Assembly (NCBI GenBank): GCA_008668455.1
Contig: RQCD01000081.1
Coordinates: 1 to 6,979, forward strand
Length of the DNA: 6,979 nucleotides
Direction: 5' to 3'
DNA from: Clostridia bacterium
Lineage (GTDB): Bacteria > Bacillota > Clostridia > UBA1381
Of this stretch, positions 5,944 through 6,979 are shown piece after piece (within the stretch, counting starts at the first letter, position 1; each line of letters opens with the position of its first letter). The notes beneath the pieces were generated by a model. That model saw only the letters and a list, made by a program, of their open reading frames with translations, did no database searches and was not told the origin of the DNA. Position numbers and translations under genes: made by a program.

Positions 5944-6979
5944 TCATTTTAACACGATCTGATCTGCAAAATCGCCAACCATTAGCTTGGCATCTTCAAG
6001 GCAATTCAATTTTTGATCATTAAAATATATATTTTCATAGAAAATTTGTTCCACCCGGTGCGTTTCGTCATATCCGCAGAGCTCAGAGCACGGCATTTGA
6101 TCCGAATACACATAAATATCACGGAAGGTAATATGATGAATATGTCCTCTTTCCCCCTTTGAGGAATAATCCTTTGAATAAAAGACAGCAACACAAGTCA
6201 AAAGCGGATAGTATTTTGTATCAGAAGCATATATCTGCTCCTCGCTTTCCTGTATCATCGGCTTTGGCTCGCAATCAGAGCATTCAACACGAATATTTTC
6301 AAAGGAAATATGATGAACGTCTGCATAGTCTACATTGGAAATATCCATTGCCATATTAGATGCGTGTATCACATCACAATTTAAAAATCTGCACCCCCTG
6401 ATTTCCCTTGCGCAAAGGTCTACTCCTACCTCTAAGGCTTTTCCCCATTCGTTCCAGACAACACAATCAGAAATTGTAATATCCTCCATCACATCATATT
6501 GCTTTCCATGATGTGTCATCTCGTTAATAAACGGAGAACAAAAGCCCTTAAGACAAATGGAATCGTCAAAGGATCGCACAAAGCAATTCCGGATAATCCC
6601 ATGTTTGCAATTAATCAGATCAATCCCGTCTGAATTATATCTCCAGCAGCCGATAATTTTGATATTATCAATCAGCAGATTTTCGCATCCAATCGGACGA
6701 ACAGCCAGAAAAAACGGATCCCGAATGATAATGTCCCGAATCACAACCTGCTCGGAATACCTGAGCGCAATCGGACGGGGACGGATGGGATCCACAAAAT
6801 CATTGTTTCTGGTAAATACGGTTTGCCAGCTATGATCGAAAATTCCGCTCCCGGAAATCTCCACATTTGAAACATCCTCACCATAGATATCACCATAGAC
6901 AACAGCGCCCTCCTCAAGATAAATTTTCTGGTTGCTTGTTAAGATGATCCTCCCCGGATGATGAATACCCTGTTTGAAT
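5944..6979 (-). CDS. GH28-like right-handed beta-helix glycoside hydrolase, 5' end missing
   Basis: Resembles polygalacturonases of family GH28, inverting hydrolases that use aspartates on a right-handed parallel beta-helix. The frame runs off the right edge (344 whole codons visible), so the GTG at 6862-6864 is an internal valine. The visible part opens with HHPGRIILTSNQKIYLEEGAVVYGDI, as GH28 proteins do before the helix. NSDGID (Asn codon 6634-6636) matches the family NTD motif, and FDDSICLK (Asp codons 6562-6567) the paired aspartates. The third motif, normally GHG, reads GKALEVG (from 6444 down) with Lys at the His position. No RIK motif is seen. Repeated coils rich in I-x-I and N-C patterns run through the middle. 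The C-terminus ends cleanly with a TGA. Acidic-sugar-specific residues seem lost, so the substrate may be neutral or the protein may not be a polygalacturonase. A signal peptide cannot be judged. It is upstream of, and probably co-transcribed with, the LacI gene. Confidence 0.87.
   Translation of the reverse strand, partial: FKQGIHHPGRIILTSNQKIYLEEGAVVYGDIYGEDVSNVEISGSGIFDHSWQTVFTRNNDFVDPIRPRPIALRYSEQVVIRDIIIRDPFFLAVRPIGCENLLIDNIKIIGCWRYNSDGIDLINCKHGIIRNCFVRSFDDSICLKGFCSPFINEMTHHGKQYDVMEDITISDCVVWNEWGKALEVGVDLCAREIRGCRFLNCDVIHASNMAMDISNVDYADVHHISFENIRVECSDCEPKPMIQESEEQIYASDTKYYPLLTCVAVFYSKDYSSKGERGHIHHITFRDIYVYSDQMPCSELCGYDETHRVEQIFYENIYFNDQKLNCLEDAKLMVGDFADQIVLK

Noticed and set aside
6862..6864. 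GTG as the start of the GH28-like gene
   Set aside because: The frame stays open to the right edge and the upstream codons give a family-like sequence (SNQKIYLEEGAVVYGD), so this is an internal valine of a truncated gene.

Overview
The base composition (roughly 40-50% G+C by eye), AGGAGG-type ribosome binding sites and protein styles suggest an anaerobic Firmicute of the class Clostridia. Lachnospiraceae from a gut or similar plant-fibre habitat fits best. This placement is an inference; the window contains no rRNA or other taxonomic marker. The whole window reads as part of an accessory carbohydrate-utilisation locus: three enzymes or enzyme-like proteins acting on glycosides, one sugar-type acetyltransferase and two transcription regulators. 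No transporter, mobile element, RNA gene or CRISPR array is visible.

Layout, left to right. (1) Bases 1-1941, plus strand: the C-terminal two thirds of a GH2 beta-galactosidase (LacZ type), cut by the left edge, with both catalytic glutamates present. (2) Bases 1945-2760, minus strand: an AraC-family regulator, convergent with lacZ with only 3 bases between the stop codons. (3) Bases 2761-2921: a divergent promoter region. It holds a near-consensus promoter for the AraC gene, a weak-looking promoter for the opposite gene, and a 19-base element present once on each strand (16/19 identical). (4) Bases 2922-4214 and 4214-4879, plus strand: a two-gene operon encoding a Gfo/Idh/MocA-fold NAD-dependent protein with GH109-like motifs and a left-handed beta-helix acetyltransferase. 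It closes with a hairpin terminator that probably works in both directions. (5) Bases 4924-5928, minus strand: a LacI-family repressor. (6) Bases 5944-6979, minus strand: a GH28-like right-handed beta-helix protein cut by the right edge. It lies upstream of the LacI gene and is probably co-transcribed with it.

How the parts may work together (inference): LacZ would release terminal beta-galactose. The GH28-like protein would cut a backbone or side chain of a plant or pectin-like glycan. The Gfo/Idh/MocA protein would process a glycoside or sugar by an NAD redox step, and the acetyltransferase would modify a sugar product. The AraC protein is the natural candidate activator of the Gfo-acetyltransferase operon, and the LacI protein the candidate repressor of the GH28 operon.

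The most interesting points are the mirrored 19-base elements in the divergent promoter, the Gfo/Idh/MocA protein that lacks the usual EKP lysine and carries GH109-like motifs, and the GH28-like protein whose catalytic His and Arg-x-Lys motifs appear to be replaced. None of these alone shows a wholly new system. They mark enzymes whose substrates are probably not those of the textbook family members.
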